Position numbers and translations under genes: made by a program. The notes beneath the pieces are model-generated. The model ran no database searches. It had not been told where the DNA came from and was given only the letters and a program-made list of their open reading frames with translations. DNA of 43,371 nucleotides from an uncultured Bacteroidaceae bacterium (lineage in GTDB: Bacteria; Bacteroidota; Bacteroidia; Bacteroidales; Bacteroidaceae). Below, piece by piece: positions 7,536-15,398 of this stretch; within the stretch, counting starts at the first letter, position 1; every line of letters starts with the position of its first letter. The stretch spans positions 1 through 43,371 of the forward strand of contig CAJOIE010000015.1 in NCBI GenBank assembly GCA_905234605.1. The letters run 5' to 3'.

Positions 7536-8825
7536 TCAGGGCTTGGTGTAGAAGTCCACGATGCGGCGTATAGCGCGCTGGCACACAGGGCAGAACTCCT
7601 TCACCTGGTTCACTTTCATGCGGCACTCCTGCACAGGGCGGTACACGCCGCGGCTCTGGTAGCCGGCTCCCTCGTAGACGCCTACGCGGGTGGTCGGGTC
7701 GCGGCCGTCGGGAGGGGTGGGCACGGGTGTGGATGCTTCCAGCATGTCGGCCCACTTGGAGCTGAAGTCGTGCAGGGTGGTCAGGTTAGGTTCCCACGGC
7801 TCGGTGTCGGCGGGGTAGTGTGTCTCGTACATGTCGTCGTAGGCATACTCGTCGCCAAGTCCGCCGAAGGAGTGGCCGAACTCATGCACTATCACCTCGA
7901 GCTTGAAGCGGCGGCTGCGTGCCGAGGCCATGGTGTAGGAGTTGTAGATGCCGCCGCCGCCATATTCCTCCGTGTTGGCCAGGATGATGAAGTGCTCGAA
8001 GGGTATGCCTGTCATGATGTCGTAGAGGCGGCGCAGGTGGAGCGTTGTCAGGTAGCGGTCCATGTAGAAGGTGTCGTAGGCCGACATGAGTGGGGTGTCC
8101 ACCCATAGGCCCTGGTGGGGGATGGACACGCCGCTGTCGCGCGACGGGGGCATCACGGCCACGAAGTTGAAGCGGTCGGCCAGTGAGCGGAAGGGCTCGT
8201 GGGCGGTGATGGCCATGATGCTGCTGTCGCACATAGCGAGGAAGCTGTCCATTTCGTCGGCCCTGAAGCCTTCGGCCACGAAGGCCACGTTGATGCATTC
8301 CCGAGGGTCGCCGCTGCGGCGCACGTAGCGCCACGGTGTCTGCTGCTCATGGCTGCGGTCGCGTATGAGTATGTCCTTTGGATTGACGCGGTGGCGCAGC
8401 TGCGAGCGCACACGGCGGTGTGTGTCCACGAGCTGGCACACCACGTCGACGGTGCGGCGTGGCATGGGTATGACGAATGTGTTCTCGAATGCCTTGTCCA
8501 CTTGTGTGGCCTCCTCTGTCTCCTGCCATTCCTGGAAGAGCGATGAGAAGGAGTGGCGGTAGAGTGTGTCGCCGCTCTCGGTGTCCACGACGGTGATTTG
8601 TCCGTTGCCTTCCAGGGGAAGCTCGCGCAGGTGGTGGTGCCGGCCATACCATCCTGCGGTCATTGACAGCGCGTCGACGGTGATGTGCTGTGTGCGGGCG
8701 TTGCCTGCGAAGGTGTAGTCTATGCGCAGCGTGGAGTCGGCAAAGTGGGTGCTGAACTCGTCGGTGCTGTATGCCGGTGCCGTCAGTGCTGCTGCCGTGG
8801 CGAGCATGGCTATAGTGTGGCGCAT
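7536..8825 (-). CDS. Peptidase M64 (IgA-peptidase family) secreted metalloprotease
   Basis: 429 residues with a signal peptide (residues 1-20, MRHTIAMLATAAALTAPAYS). Residues about 20-150 form the beta-rich M64 N-terminal domain. The catalytic domain follows, with the zinc site HEFGHSFGGLGDEY near residues 311-324: two His of HExxH plus the downstream GDEY acid. FVAEGF and NVVAVMPPS-like strands before it match the M64 family known from Bacteroidales and from Clostridium ramosum IgA protease. The natural substrate in Bacteroidales is unknown, and IgA cleavage should not be assumed. It lies 13 nt after a lipoprotein gene, which suggests a functional pair. Confidence 0.9.
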   Translation of the reverse strand: MRHTIAMLATAAALTAPAYSTDEFSTHFADSTLRIDYTFAGNARTQHITVDALSMTAGWYGRHHHLRELPLEGNGQITVVDTESGDTLYRHSFSSLFQEWQETEEATQVDKAFENTFVIPMPRRTVDVVCQLVDTHRRVRSQLRHRVNPKDILIRDRSHEQQTPWRYVRRSGDPRECINVAFVAEGFRADEMDSFLAMCDSSIMAITAHEPFRSLADRFNFVAVMPPSRDSGVSIPHQGLWVDTPLMSAYDTFYMDRYLTTLHLRRLYDIMTGIPFEHFIILANTEEYGGGGIYNSYTMASARSRRFKLEVIVHEFGHSFGGLGDEYAYDDMYETHYPADTEPWEPNLTTLHDFSSKWADMLEASTPVPTPPDGRDPTTRVGVYEGAGYQSRGVYRPVQECRMKVNQVKEFCPVCQRAIRRIVDFYTKP

Positions 8826-8838
8826 GTGGGTGGTGGTG

Positions 8839-9300
8839 CTATTGTATTACTATGTCGGTGGAGCGTGTGGCCGAGCCGTAGATGGCTCCGTTGCGGTCTT
8901 GCCCCGACAGGCTGTAGGTGGCGCGGAGCGTGACGTGCAGGTAGCGGCCTGGGGTGTCGGCGGGTATGCGGAAGCCCACCTGTGGGTTGGCGTTGCCGCC
9001 TTCGAGGTCGTAGACGATGTGGTTGCTGATGGTCACTGTGGTGTCGGCCATCGTGGGCTGTGTGTAGGTGAGCTCCCACGTGTAGGTGGTGGCGTTGATG
9101 AGGTGTCCCACCTGGTCCTGCACGGCAGTGAGGGTCACGCTGTCGCCTGGTGCTGGATGCTGTGGCTCGCAGGTGATGGCTGAGAAGTGGGGCACGATGC
9201 TCTCGCTGTCCACTTCGGTGCATGCGCCGATGGCTGCAAGCATCGCTGCGGCGAGGCAGCATGTGGCGATGCGCGTTCTATTGGCTTTCAGGTGTGTCAT
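8839..9300 (-). CDS. Lipoprotein with a PKD/Ig-like fold, partner of the M64 peptidase
   Basis: 153 residues. A basic N-terminus and hydrophobic segment end in LAAIGAC, a lipobox with Cys27 as lipid-attachment site. The rest looks like a single beta-sandwich: 'P-A-P-G-D-S-V-T-L-T-A', TYTWEL and a C-terminal ATYSLSG stretch are typical of PKD or Ig-like domains. It lies 3 nt after maf and 13 nt before the M64 gene. Function is unknown; adhesion or presentation of the peptidase at the cell surface is a guess from position. Confidence 0.75.
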   Translation of the reverse strand: MTHLKANRTRIATCCLAAAMLAAIGACTEVDSESIVPHFSAITCEPQHPAPGDSVTLTAVQDQVGHLINATTYTWELTYTQPTMADTTVTISNHIVYDLEGGNANPQVGFRIPADTPGRYLHVTLRATYSLSGQDRNGAIYGSATRSTDIVIQ

Positions 9301-9303
9301 TGC

Positions 9304-9963
9304 TTATACTGTTGTTGTCGGGTTGGTGTCGTTCAGGCTTGAGGTGCCGTGCGGGGCGGCTGCTGGCATGATGCCGAAGTGGAGCTTGAGGGCTTGGTAG
9401 AGGCGTTGTATGGGCAGGCCCATCACGTTGTAGAATGAGCCGTGCATCTGCTCTACGCCGACGTAGCCTATCCATTCCTGCACGCCGTAGGCTCCGGCTT
9501 TGTCCAAGGGGTGGAAGTGGTCTACGTAGAAGTCTATCTCTGCGGCTGTGAGCGTGGCGAAGGTCACGTTGGTGGCGCACACGAAGCTCTCCTGCCTTGC
9601 CGTCGTGGTGAGGCACACGGCAGTGTACACCTGGTGTGTGCGCCCCGAGAGCCTGGCGAGCATGTGGCGTGCCTCGTCGTCGCTGGCAGGTTTCTCGAGC
9701 AGTGTGCCGCCGTCTTCGCCGTCGTGGCTCTCGTCTTGCAGCCACACTATGGTGTCGGCCGTGATGAGCAGCTCGTCGGCGGCCAGTGTGGGCATGTAGG
9801 CCGCGGCTTTGCTGCGGCAGATGTGGAGCGGTATGTCGCCGCGTTGCAGTCCGGCGGGAAACGACTCGTCGATGCCGGGGAGCAGGCGTGTCTCGAATGG
9901 CAGGCACAGCCCTTCCATGAGCTGTCGGCGGCGTGGTGATGCTGATGCTAATATGAGTTTCAT
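9304..9963 (-). CDS. maf: Maf-family nucleoside triphosphate pyrophosphatase
   Basis: 219 residues. Maf proteins hydrolyse non-canonical or canonical NTPs (dTTP/UTP in the YhdE group) to NMP and PPi. The N-terminal ILASASPRRRQL is the substrate-binding S-x-S-P-R-R signature. ITADTIVWL carries the catalytic Asp, and the C-terminal YVGVEQMHGSFYNVMGLP is the conserved IxGxxxNVxGLP region. The sequence is slightly longer than the usual 190-200 residues because of an acidic insert around DESHDGEDGG and a C-terminal tail. It starts 21 nt after kdsC. Maf and kdsC are often neighbours in Bacteroidales. Confidence 0.92.
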   Translation of the reverse strand: MKLILASASPRRRQLMEGLCLPFETRLLPGIDESFPAGLQRGDIPLHICRSKAAAYMPTLAADELLITADTIVWLQDESHDGEDGGTLLEKPASDDEARHMLARLSGRTHQVYTAVCLTTTARQESFVCATNVTFATLTAAEIDFYVDHFHPLDKAGAYGVQEWIGYVGVEQMHGSFYNVMGLPIQRLYQALKLHFGIMPAAAPHGTSSLNDTNPTTTV

Positions 9964-9984
9964 AGCGGGTGTGGCATTGATTGC

Positions 9985-10503
9985 TTACCAGCCAAAGGCT
10001 TGTTGGTCCGACATCCACAGGCCGTGGGCGCGGAGCACCTGTTCCACCACGTCGCGCACGCAGCCGTAGCCGCCGCGCCGGTCGCTGGTGTAGAGCGATA
10101 TGGCCTTGATTTCGGGGGCGGCATCGGCAGGGCACACGGGGCAGCCGCAGAGGCGCATGAGCTGGTAGTCGGGGATGTCGTCGCCCATGTAGAGCACCTC
10201 GTCGTCGCTGAGTCCGTACTTGGCCTTGAAGGCTTCGTAGGTCTCGGTCTTGACGGAGCAGGCGAGGTGTATGTCTGTCACGCCGAGGTATTCGTAGCGT
10301 CGGCGCAGGCTCTCGTCGCGTGCGCCGGAGATGATGGCCACGTGGAGCCCTTTCATGGCTGCGAGGCGCAGTGCGTAGCCGTCTTTGATGTTGGCGGTGC
10401 GCTGCGGCTCGCCGTCGGTGTTCTGTGGTATGGTCTCTGCCGAGAGCACGCCGTCGACGTCGAAGACGAGGGCGCGTATGTGCTTGAGGTCGTAGTTTAT
10501 CAC
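9985..10503 (-). CDS. kdsC: 3-deoxy-D-manno-octulosonate-8-phosphate phosphatase (KdsC)
   Basis: 172 residues from a GTG start at 10503 ([18 protein letters not shown]). The only in-frame ATG upstream lies about 300 nt away inside the next gene, so GTG is preferred. It is a HAD phosphatase of the small capless KdsC group that removes phosphate from Kdo-8-P. FDVDGVLS holds the nucleophile D15 and acid D17, IISGARD is motif II, and YMGDDIPD is motif IV. KVKAKYG-like motif III is represented by [11 protein letters not shown]. Kdo is built into lipopolysaccharide. kdsA and kdsD lie 3 kb away on the other strand. Confidence 0.92.
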   Translation of the reverse strand: MINYDLKHIRALVFDVDGVLSAETIPQNTDGEPQRTANIKDGYALRLAAMKGLHVAIISGARDESLRRRYEYLGVTDIHLACSVKTETYEAFKAKYGLSDDEVLYMGDDIPDYQLMRLCGCPVCPADAAPEIKAISLYTSDRRGGYGCVRDVVEQVLRAHGLWMSDQQAFGW

Positions 10504-10544
10504 TTGCCGGGATGACGTTGTGTGGGTTGATGTCTGTTGATTGC

Positions 10545-11369
10545 TCAGTGCCGTGTGGCTCGCTCGCGCCCCGTGGCCTGTATGCTCTCCGAGAGCATGC
10601 GGTAGAGCTGTTGCAGGCGTGGCTGCGTGGCGAGCATGGCCATGTGTGTGCCCATCACGTGGCTGTCGCCTCGCGCGGCGGGGCCGGTCTGTGCCTCGGC
10701 GGGGGGCATGGTGCGCAGTTTGGCCACCTGCTCTTCCACCAGTGGCTGCAGCACGCTGAAGTCGAGGCCGGCGTCGGCCAGGAGGCTGTCGGCTATGGTG
10801 CAGCAGTGGCACACGAAGTTGGAGGCGAACACGGCGGCTATGTGCAGTTGCCGGCGTTGCGCTGACGTGGAGGTGTGTATGTTGGTGCGTGGCGTGAGCG
10901 TGGCGGCCAGGGTGGCGAGCAGCTCGTGGTCGGCCTCGCGGGCGGCCTCTATGAATATGTGCAGGCGGGCGAAGTCGGTGGTGTGCTCGCGGCTGAAGGT
11001 CTGTAGCGGATAGAGCACGGCGGCGCGCTCATGGCCTGTGGCGGTGATGGCGGCGAGGGGTGTGGTGCCCGAGGTGTGGGCTATCAGTGCGTGCTCGCGG
11101 CCGCGGTGCAGTGCCTGCGCCATGGCGGCTATGCCGTCGTCGGCCACGGCGATGATGTATGCGTCGGCCTCGGTGGTGATGCTCTCCGGCGTGCCCCATG
11201 CGGCATCGACGTGGCTGTATCGTGCCAGCCGGCCTGCCAGCTCTGTGGCGTGGCTCTTGCTGCGGCTCCACACCTGGATGATGGTGGCTGTGCCGGTGCT
11301 GTGGGTGGCTATTGCCGTGGCGAGCTGTGTGGCCAGGCGGCCGGCTCCTGCGATGGCTATGGTTGTCAT
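10545..11369 (-). CDS. Rossmann-fold DUF2520-containing oxidoreductase-like protein
   Basis: 274 residues from ATG 11369, which overlaps the nitroreductase stop as ATGA (translational coupling). The N-terminal Rossmann segment [16 protein letters not shown] has a GxGxxA/T dinucleotide loop. IAVADDGI and HTSGTTPL are typical of the F420/NADP-like and DUF2520 family. The C-terminal half is helical and contains [14 protein letters not shown], the DUF2520 core. The family is related to ketopantoate/pyrroline-5-carboxylate reductases but its substrate is unknown. In Bacteroidales it commonly precedes kdsC and maf, as here. Confidence 0.85.
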   Translation of the reverse strand: MTTIAIAGAGRLATQLATAIATHSTGTATIIQVWSRSKSHATELAGRLARYSHVDAAWGTPESITTEADAYIIAVADDGIAAMAQALHRGREHALIAHTSGTTPLAAITATGHERAAVLYPLQTFSREHTTDFARLHIFIEAAREADHELLATLAATLTPRTNIHTSTSAQRRQLHIAAVFASNFVCHCCTIADSLLADAGLDFSVLQPLVEEQVAKLRTMPPAEAQTGPAARGDSHVMGTHMAMLATQPRLQQLYRMLSESIQATGRERATRH

Positions 11370-11884
11370 TTCACGCTGACGCGCTCCCAGAGCAGGCGTT
11401 CTTCGTTGAAGGGCTTGCGCTCCATGCCTTTGTGGCCTACGGCGACGATGCACAGCGGCTGCACGTGGGGCGGCAGCTGGAGCAGACGGCTCACGATGTC
11501 GGCGGCGGGGGTGCCGTCGGCGGCGTAGCGCTCACGCACCTGTATCCAGCATGCTCCGAGGCCGAGGTCCTCGGCTTGATAGAGCAGCACGGTGGCGGCC
11601 ACGCTGGCGTCTTCTATCCACACGTCGCTCTCGGCCGTGTCGCCCGAGACCACGATGGCTATAGGTGCACCGGCAAGGAAGTCGGCACCGGCGGCCTTGC
11701 ACTGCGAGAGAGCCGTGAGCAGCGCGGCATCGTCGACGACGGTGAACTGCCAGGCGTGCTTGCCCTTGCTGGAGGGCGACATGAGCGCGGCGCGAAGGAG
11801 TGTGTGCAGCTCGTCGGGGGTGAGCTGCTCGGTGGTGAACTTGCGCATGGAGCGCCGTGTGCTTACGAGTTGTGCGAACTGCAT
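11366..11884 (-). CDS. Nitroreductase-family FMN oxidoreductase
   Basis: 172 residues. The N-terminal TRRSMRKFTTEQL is the FMN-binding 'RRSxRxF' signature, followed by LMSPSSKGKHAWQF. The C-terminal AVGHKG is the usual end-of-domain FMN contact. Size matches the short one-domain nitroreductases that act as dimers. The physiological substrate cannot be told from sequence. Its stop overlaps the start of the DUF2520-type gene (ATGA), and it starts 10 nt after the dapA stop. Confidence 0.88.
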   Translation of the reverse strand: MQFAQLVSTRRSMRKFTTEQLTPDELHTLLRAALMSPSSKGKHAWQFTVVDDAALLTALSQCKAAGADFLAGAPIAIVVSGDTAESDVWIEDASVAATVLLYQAEDLGLGACWIQVRERYAADGTPAADIVSRLLQLPPHVQPLCIVAVGHKGMERKPFNEERLLWERVSVK

Positions 11885-11894
11885 AGTGCGTGTG

Positions 11895-12788
11895 TCAGTA
11901 TTTGATGCCTAAGTCGTTGAGTATGCGGGTGATCTGCTCCATCGTGGTCAGCCGTGTGGGCACGAGGGGCAGGCGCAGCTGGTTCTCTATCATGCCCATG
12001 GCGTGGAGCATGGCCTTGACGCCGGCGGGGTTGCCGTCCACGAAGAGGAGCTTGAAGAGCTCGGTGAACTTGTGGTGTATGTGGAGTGCCGAGGCGTAGT
12101 CGCCGTTGAGTGCGAGGCGCACCATGCGCGAGAACTCGCGCGGCAGGGCGTTGCCGATCACCGAGATGACGCCTACGGCACCGAGCGTGATGAGGGGGAA
12201 GGTGATGCCGTCGTCGCCGGAGATGACGTCGAAGCCCTCGGGCTTGTTCTTGATGATGTCGTCCATCTGCGTGATGTTGCCGCTGGCCTCCTTTATGGCT
12301 ACGATGTTCTCATGGTCGCGGGCCAGCCGCAGGGTGGTCTCGGCCGTCATGTTGACGCCGGTGCGACCCGGCACGTTGTAGAGCACTACGGGCACGGGAG
12401 AGGCTTTGGCCACGGCACTGAAGTGCTGGTAGAGGCCTTCCTGCGAGGGCTTGTTGTACATGGGGCACACCGAGAGCACGCCGTCGATGCCGCTCCAGTC
12501 GGCCGTCTGCAGCTCCTCGACCACGGCGGCCGTGCAGTTGCCTCCGCACCCCATCAGCAGCGGCACTCTGCCTGCCACGCGTGCCACCAGCGTATCCTTG
12601 AGCCACCGGCGCTCGGAGGCTGTCAGTGTGGGTGTCTCGGCTGTGGTGCCCATGATGCAGAGGAAGTCGGCACCGCAGCGCAGCTGGTAGTCGACGAGGC
12701 GCAGCAGGGCATCCTGGTCGATGCTGCCGTCGGAGCGGAAGGGTGTGATGAGGGCAATGCCGAGCCCGCGGAATTTGTTCTGTGCCAT
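11895..12788 (-). CDS. dapA: 4-hydroxy-tetrahydrodipicolinate synthase
   Basis: 297 residues, the normal DapA length. It condenses pyruvate with aspartate semialdehyde in the lysine/diaminopimelate pathway. GTTAETPTL is the pyruvate-binding motif, VLYNVPGRTG carries the proton-relay Tyr, and IVAIKEASGN carries the Schiff-base Lys. In Gram-negatives the product feeds peptidoglycan cross-links. The upstream gap of 204 nt to the MaoC-like gene contains a 22-nt-period repeat array (12856-12932). The downstream nitroreductase starts 10 nt away. Confidence 0.95.
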   Translation of the reverse strand: MAQNKFRGLGIALITPFRSDGSIDQDALLRLVDYQLRCGADFLCIMGTTAETPTLTASERRWLKDTLVARVAGRVPLLMGCGGNCTAAVVEELQTADWSGIDGVLSVCPMYNKPSQEGLYQHFSAVAKASPVPVVLYNVPGRTGVNMTAETTLRLARDHENIVAIKEASGNITQMDDIIKNKPEGFDVISGDDGITFPLITLGAVGVISVIGNALPREFSRMVRLALNGDYASALHIHHKFTELFKLLFVDGNPAGVKAMLHAMGMIENQLRLPLVPTRLTTMEQITRILNDLGIKY

Positions 12789-12855
12789 CTCTGAGGGTGG
12801 GGTGTGCGGTGATGGGTTGTCGTGTCGGTGTGTGTGTTGTGTGGCGCGAAAGGGG

Positions 12856-12932
12856 GTGCAGGGTGTTGCCGCAGAGGGTGCAGGGTGGGGCGGGCCTACG
12901 GTGCATGGTGCGGCGCGAGTGGGTGCAGGCTG
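12856..12932. repeat. 22-nt-period array, four GTGCAKGGTG cores
   Basis: Cores at 12856-12865 (GTGCAGGGTG), 12878-12887 (GTGCAGGGTG), 12901-12910 (GTGCATGGTG) and 12923-12932 (GTGCAGGCTG), spaced 22, 23 and 22 nt. The 12-13 nt between cores are G/C-rich and variable. It lies in the dapA leader and reads CACCMTGCAC on the transcribed strand. Besides this array, 12789-12992 shows no gene or clear promoter. Confidence 0.7.
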
Positions 12933-12992
12933 TCCGGCGCGTGGCGGCGCAGTGCTCCCACGGTGGACCGCTTGGCACGCGGCGGTGGCTGC

Positions 12993-13466
12993 TCAGGCCT
13001 CTTTCTTGAAGAAGTAGACAAAGGTGGCAGTGCCTTCGAGGGCTGTCTTGCCGGTCTCCTTGATTTCGATGCGGAAGCGTATGCTCATGCGTATGGCGCC
13101 GCGCAGGTTGGCCAGAGCCTCCATGCGGGTGCTCATGCGCACGCTCTGCCCGCTGAGCACGGGCTGGCCGAACTTCATGGCATCCATGCCGTAGTTCACC
13201 AGGCGCTCCAGGTTGTTGACCTTGATGATCTGGTCCCAGAGGTAGGGCAAGAGCGACAGCGTGAGGTAGCCGTGCACGATGGTCTGCCCGAAGGGGCTCT
13301 CCTGCTTGCAGCGCTCGGTGTCGACGTGTATCCACTGGTGGTCGAGCGTGGCGTCGGCAAAAAGGTTGATGCGGTCTTGGTCGATTTGGATATAGTCGGA
13401 GACACCTATCTCCTTGCCCAGCAGCTGCTCGAAGTCGGCATAGCTGTTGATGATTACTTGGCTCAT
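12993..13466 (-). CDS. MaoC-like (R)-hydratase / hotdog-fold protein
   Basis: 157 residues from ATG 13466 (MSQVIINSYADFEQLLG). The single hotdog domain contains INLFADATLDHQWIHVD, the hydratase-2 motif with catalytic Asp and His, and FGQTIVHGYLTLSLL. Proteins of this group hydrate trans-2-enoyl-CoA to (R)-3-hydroxyacyl-CoA or act as nodulation-N-like dehydratases. Substrate is unknown. Promoter box at 13514-13521. The kdsA gene starts divergently 180 nt away. Confidence 0.88.
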   Translation of the reverse strand: MSQVIINSYADFEQLLGKEIGVSDYIQIDQDRINLFADATLDHQWIHVDTERCKQESPFGQTIVHGYLTLSLLPYLWDQIIKVNNLERLVNYGMDAMKFGQPVLSGQSVRMSTRMEALANLRGAIRMSIRFRIEIKETGKTALEGTATFVYFFKKEA

Positions 13467-13513
13467 GGTGTTGATGAAAAGTGCAGGGCAAACGCGTTGC
13501 GCGTTCACAGCTA

Positions 13514-13521
13514 CAAAGGTA
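13514..13521 (-). promoter_or_regulatory. -7 box of the MaoC-like gene
   Basis: Minus-strand TACCTTTG, 48 nt before the ATG, in the divergent region shared with kdsA. Confidence 0.5.
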
Positions 13522-13595
13522 TGCACTTTTGTCCTAAACAGCCTCATGGCTCCTGCTTTTTAGTGGCAAAACTTGCAGGGCGAGTGCCTTTCGGC

Positions 13596-13603
13596 TATTT
13601 TTG
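13596..13603 (+). promoter_or_regulatory. -7 box of kdsA operon
   Basis: TATTTTTG matches TAnnTTTG; a TTG about 20 nt upstream could serve as -33 element. The leader before the kdsA ATG is about 40 nt. It divides divergent transcription with the MaoC-like gene. Confidence 0.55.
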
Positions 13604-13647
13604 CAGACCTCAACAGCAAACCTTTCACAGCAAACCTACTAACAAGC

Positions 13648-14424
13648 ATGTCCGAACAGCCTACAGGGAAGCCCCTGTTCATCGCGGGGCCATGCGTCAT
13701 CGAGAGCACCGAGGTGCTCCATGAGGTGGCGCGCGAACTGGTGCGTCTGCGCCGCAAGCATGGCATCGAGGTCTACTTCAAGGCCTCTTTCGACAAAGCC
13801 AACCGCACCAGCCTCTCCTCCTACCGCGGCCCGGGCATGGAGCGCGGCCTGCAGATGCTGGCCGACATCAAGGAGGCCTATGGCCTGCCCCTGCTCACCG
13901 ACATACACGAGTCGTGCCAGGCCGCTCCCGTGGCCGAGGTGGCCGACGTGCTACAGATACCCGCCTTCCTCTGCCGGCAGACCGACCTGCTCGTGGCGGC
14001 AGCGCGCACGGGGCGCGTGGTGAACATCAAGAAGGCACAGTTCCTCTCCGGCACCGACATGCAGTACCCTGTGGACAAGTGCACTAAGGCCGGAGCCACC
14101 GAGGTGTGGCTCACGGAGCGAGGCAACACCTTCGGCTACAATAACCTCGTGGTGGACTTCCGCAACATCCCCGAGATGCGGCGCTGGACACACCGCGTCG
14201 TCATGGACTGCACACACTCCGTGCAACGCCCTGGCGCGGCAGGAGGCGCCACGGGAGGCAACCGCGAGTACGTGCCGGCCATGGCACTCGCCGCCAAGGC
14301 CTTCGGTGCCAACGGCTACTTCTTCGAGGTGCATCCCGACCCTGACCATGCCCTCAGTGACGGCCCCAACATGCTGCATCTCGGCGACCTGGATGCCGTC
14401 GTCGACTCGCTAATCAACAACTGA
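13648..14424 (+). CDS. kdsA: Kdo-8-phosphate synthase
   Basis: 258 residues from ATG 13648 (MSEQPTGKPLFIAGPCVIES). It condenses arabinose-5-phosphate with phosphoenolpyruvate to Kdo-8-phosphate. GPCVIES, FKASFDKANR (PEP-binding Lys), LLTDIH and DCTHSVQRPG are family signatures. KKAQFLSG has no Cys at the metal position typical of metal-dependent enzymes (the N-terminal CVIES Cys aside), so the metal-independent class is likely but not certain. It is followed 10 nt later by kdsD, which makes its substrate. Confidence 0.95.
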   Translation: MSEQPTGKPLFIAGPCVIESTEVLHEVARELVRLRRKHGIEVYFKASFDKANRTSLSSYRGPGMERGLQMLADIKEAYGLPLLTDIHESCQAAPVAEVADVLQIPAFLCRQTDLLVAAARTGRVVNIKKAQFLSGTDMQYPVDKCTKAGATEVWLTERGNTFGYNNLVVDFRNIPEMRRWTHRVVMDCTHSVQRPGAAGGATGGNREYVPAMALAAKAFGANGYFFEVHPDPDHALSDGPNMLHLGDLDAVVDSLINN

Positions 14425-14434
14425 CCGACACACT

Positions 14435-15394
14435 ATGCTCAACAATATAGATGTAATGGCTGTGGCCGCACGCTGCCTGCACGACGAGGCCGCAGCAGTG
14501 GAGAGCATCGTGGCGCAGCTCGACGACAGCTTCGAGCAAGCCGTGGCTCTCATGCTGCGCTCCACGGGGCGTGTCATCGTCACCGGCGTAGGCAAGAGTG
14601 GACACGTAGCCGCAAAGATAGCCGCCACGCTGGCCAGCACAGGCACGCCGGCGTTCTGCCTCAACCCCCTCGACGCATTCCATGGCGACCTCGGCATGCT
14701 GACAGCCGACGACGTCGTGCTCGCCCTGAGCAACAGCGGACAGACCGATGAACTCCTGCGCCTCGTGCCCTACATCAAGGAGCACAGCATACCGCTCATA
14801 GGCATCTCAGGCAATGCCGACTCGCTGCTCGCGCGCCACGCCGACATACACATACGCCTACACATTGAGCACGAGGCATGTCCGCTCAATCTCGCACCAA
14901 CCAGCTCCACCACGGCACAGCTCGCACTGGGCGATGCGCTGGCCATAGCACTCATGCAGGTGCGTCACTTCGAGGCCACCGACTTTGCACAGTTCCATCC
15001 CGGCGGTTCCATCGGACGCCGTCTGCTCACCACTGCCCACGACGTGATGCGCACCGAGGACCTGCCCGTCATCTCGCCCGAAGCCAGTCTGACAGAAGCC
15101 GTCACACAGGTGTCGCGCTCACGCCTCGGACTCGTGGTGCCCGTCGAGGAAGGCAAGGTCGTAGGCATACTCACCGACGGCGATGTGCGCCGAGCCATGG
15201 AGACGTTGCAGCAGCAGTTCTTCCACACCTCAGTGCGGAGCGTGATGACACACTCGCCCAAGTGCGTGCCCGAGACCATGAAGATAACGCAGGTGCAGGC
15301 CATAATGCACCGCTGCAAGATACACGCCGTGCTCGTCACCGACCCGCAAGGGCAGCTCATCGGCATCGTGGACTCCTTCTCCTGCATGCTCTGA
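14435..15394 (+). CDS. kdsD: D-arabinose-5-phosphate isomerase (KpsF/GutQ family)
   Basis: 319 residues. It interconverts ribulose-5-phosphate and arabinose-5-phosphate for Kdo synthesis. The N-terminal SIS domain (residues about 35-185) has VTGVGKSGHVAAKIAATL and ALSNSGQTDELL. Two CBS domains follow (about 205-260 and 270-319), with LVVPVEEGKVVGILTDGDVRRAM in the first. GGSIGRRLL marks the SIS-CBS linker of KdsD-type enzymes. The gene order kdsA-kdsD makes a coherent operon. Confidence 0.95.
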   Translation: MLNNIDVMAVAARCLHDEAAAVESIVAQLDDSFEQAVALMLRSTGRVIVTGVGKSGHVAAKIAATLASTGTPAFCLNPLDAFHGDLGMLTADDVVLALSNSGQTDELLRLVPYIKEHSIPLIGISGNADSLLARHADIHIRLHIEHEACPLNLAPTSSTTAQLALGDALAIALMQVRHFEATDFAQFHPGGSIGRRLLTTAHDVMRTEDLPVISPEASLTEAVTQVSRSRLGLVVPVEEGKVVGILTDGDVRRAMETLQQQFFHTSVRSVMTHSPKCVPETMKITQVQAIMHRCKIHAVLVTDPQGQLIGIVDSFSCML

Positions 15395-15398
15395 GCCG

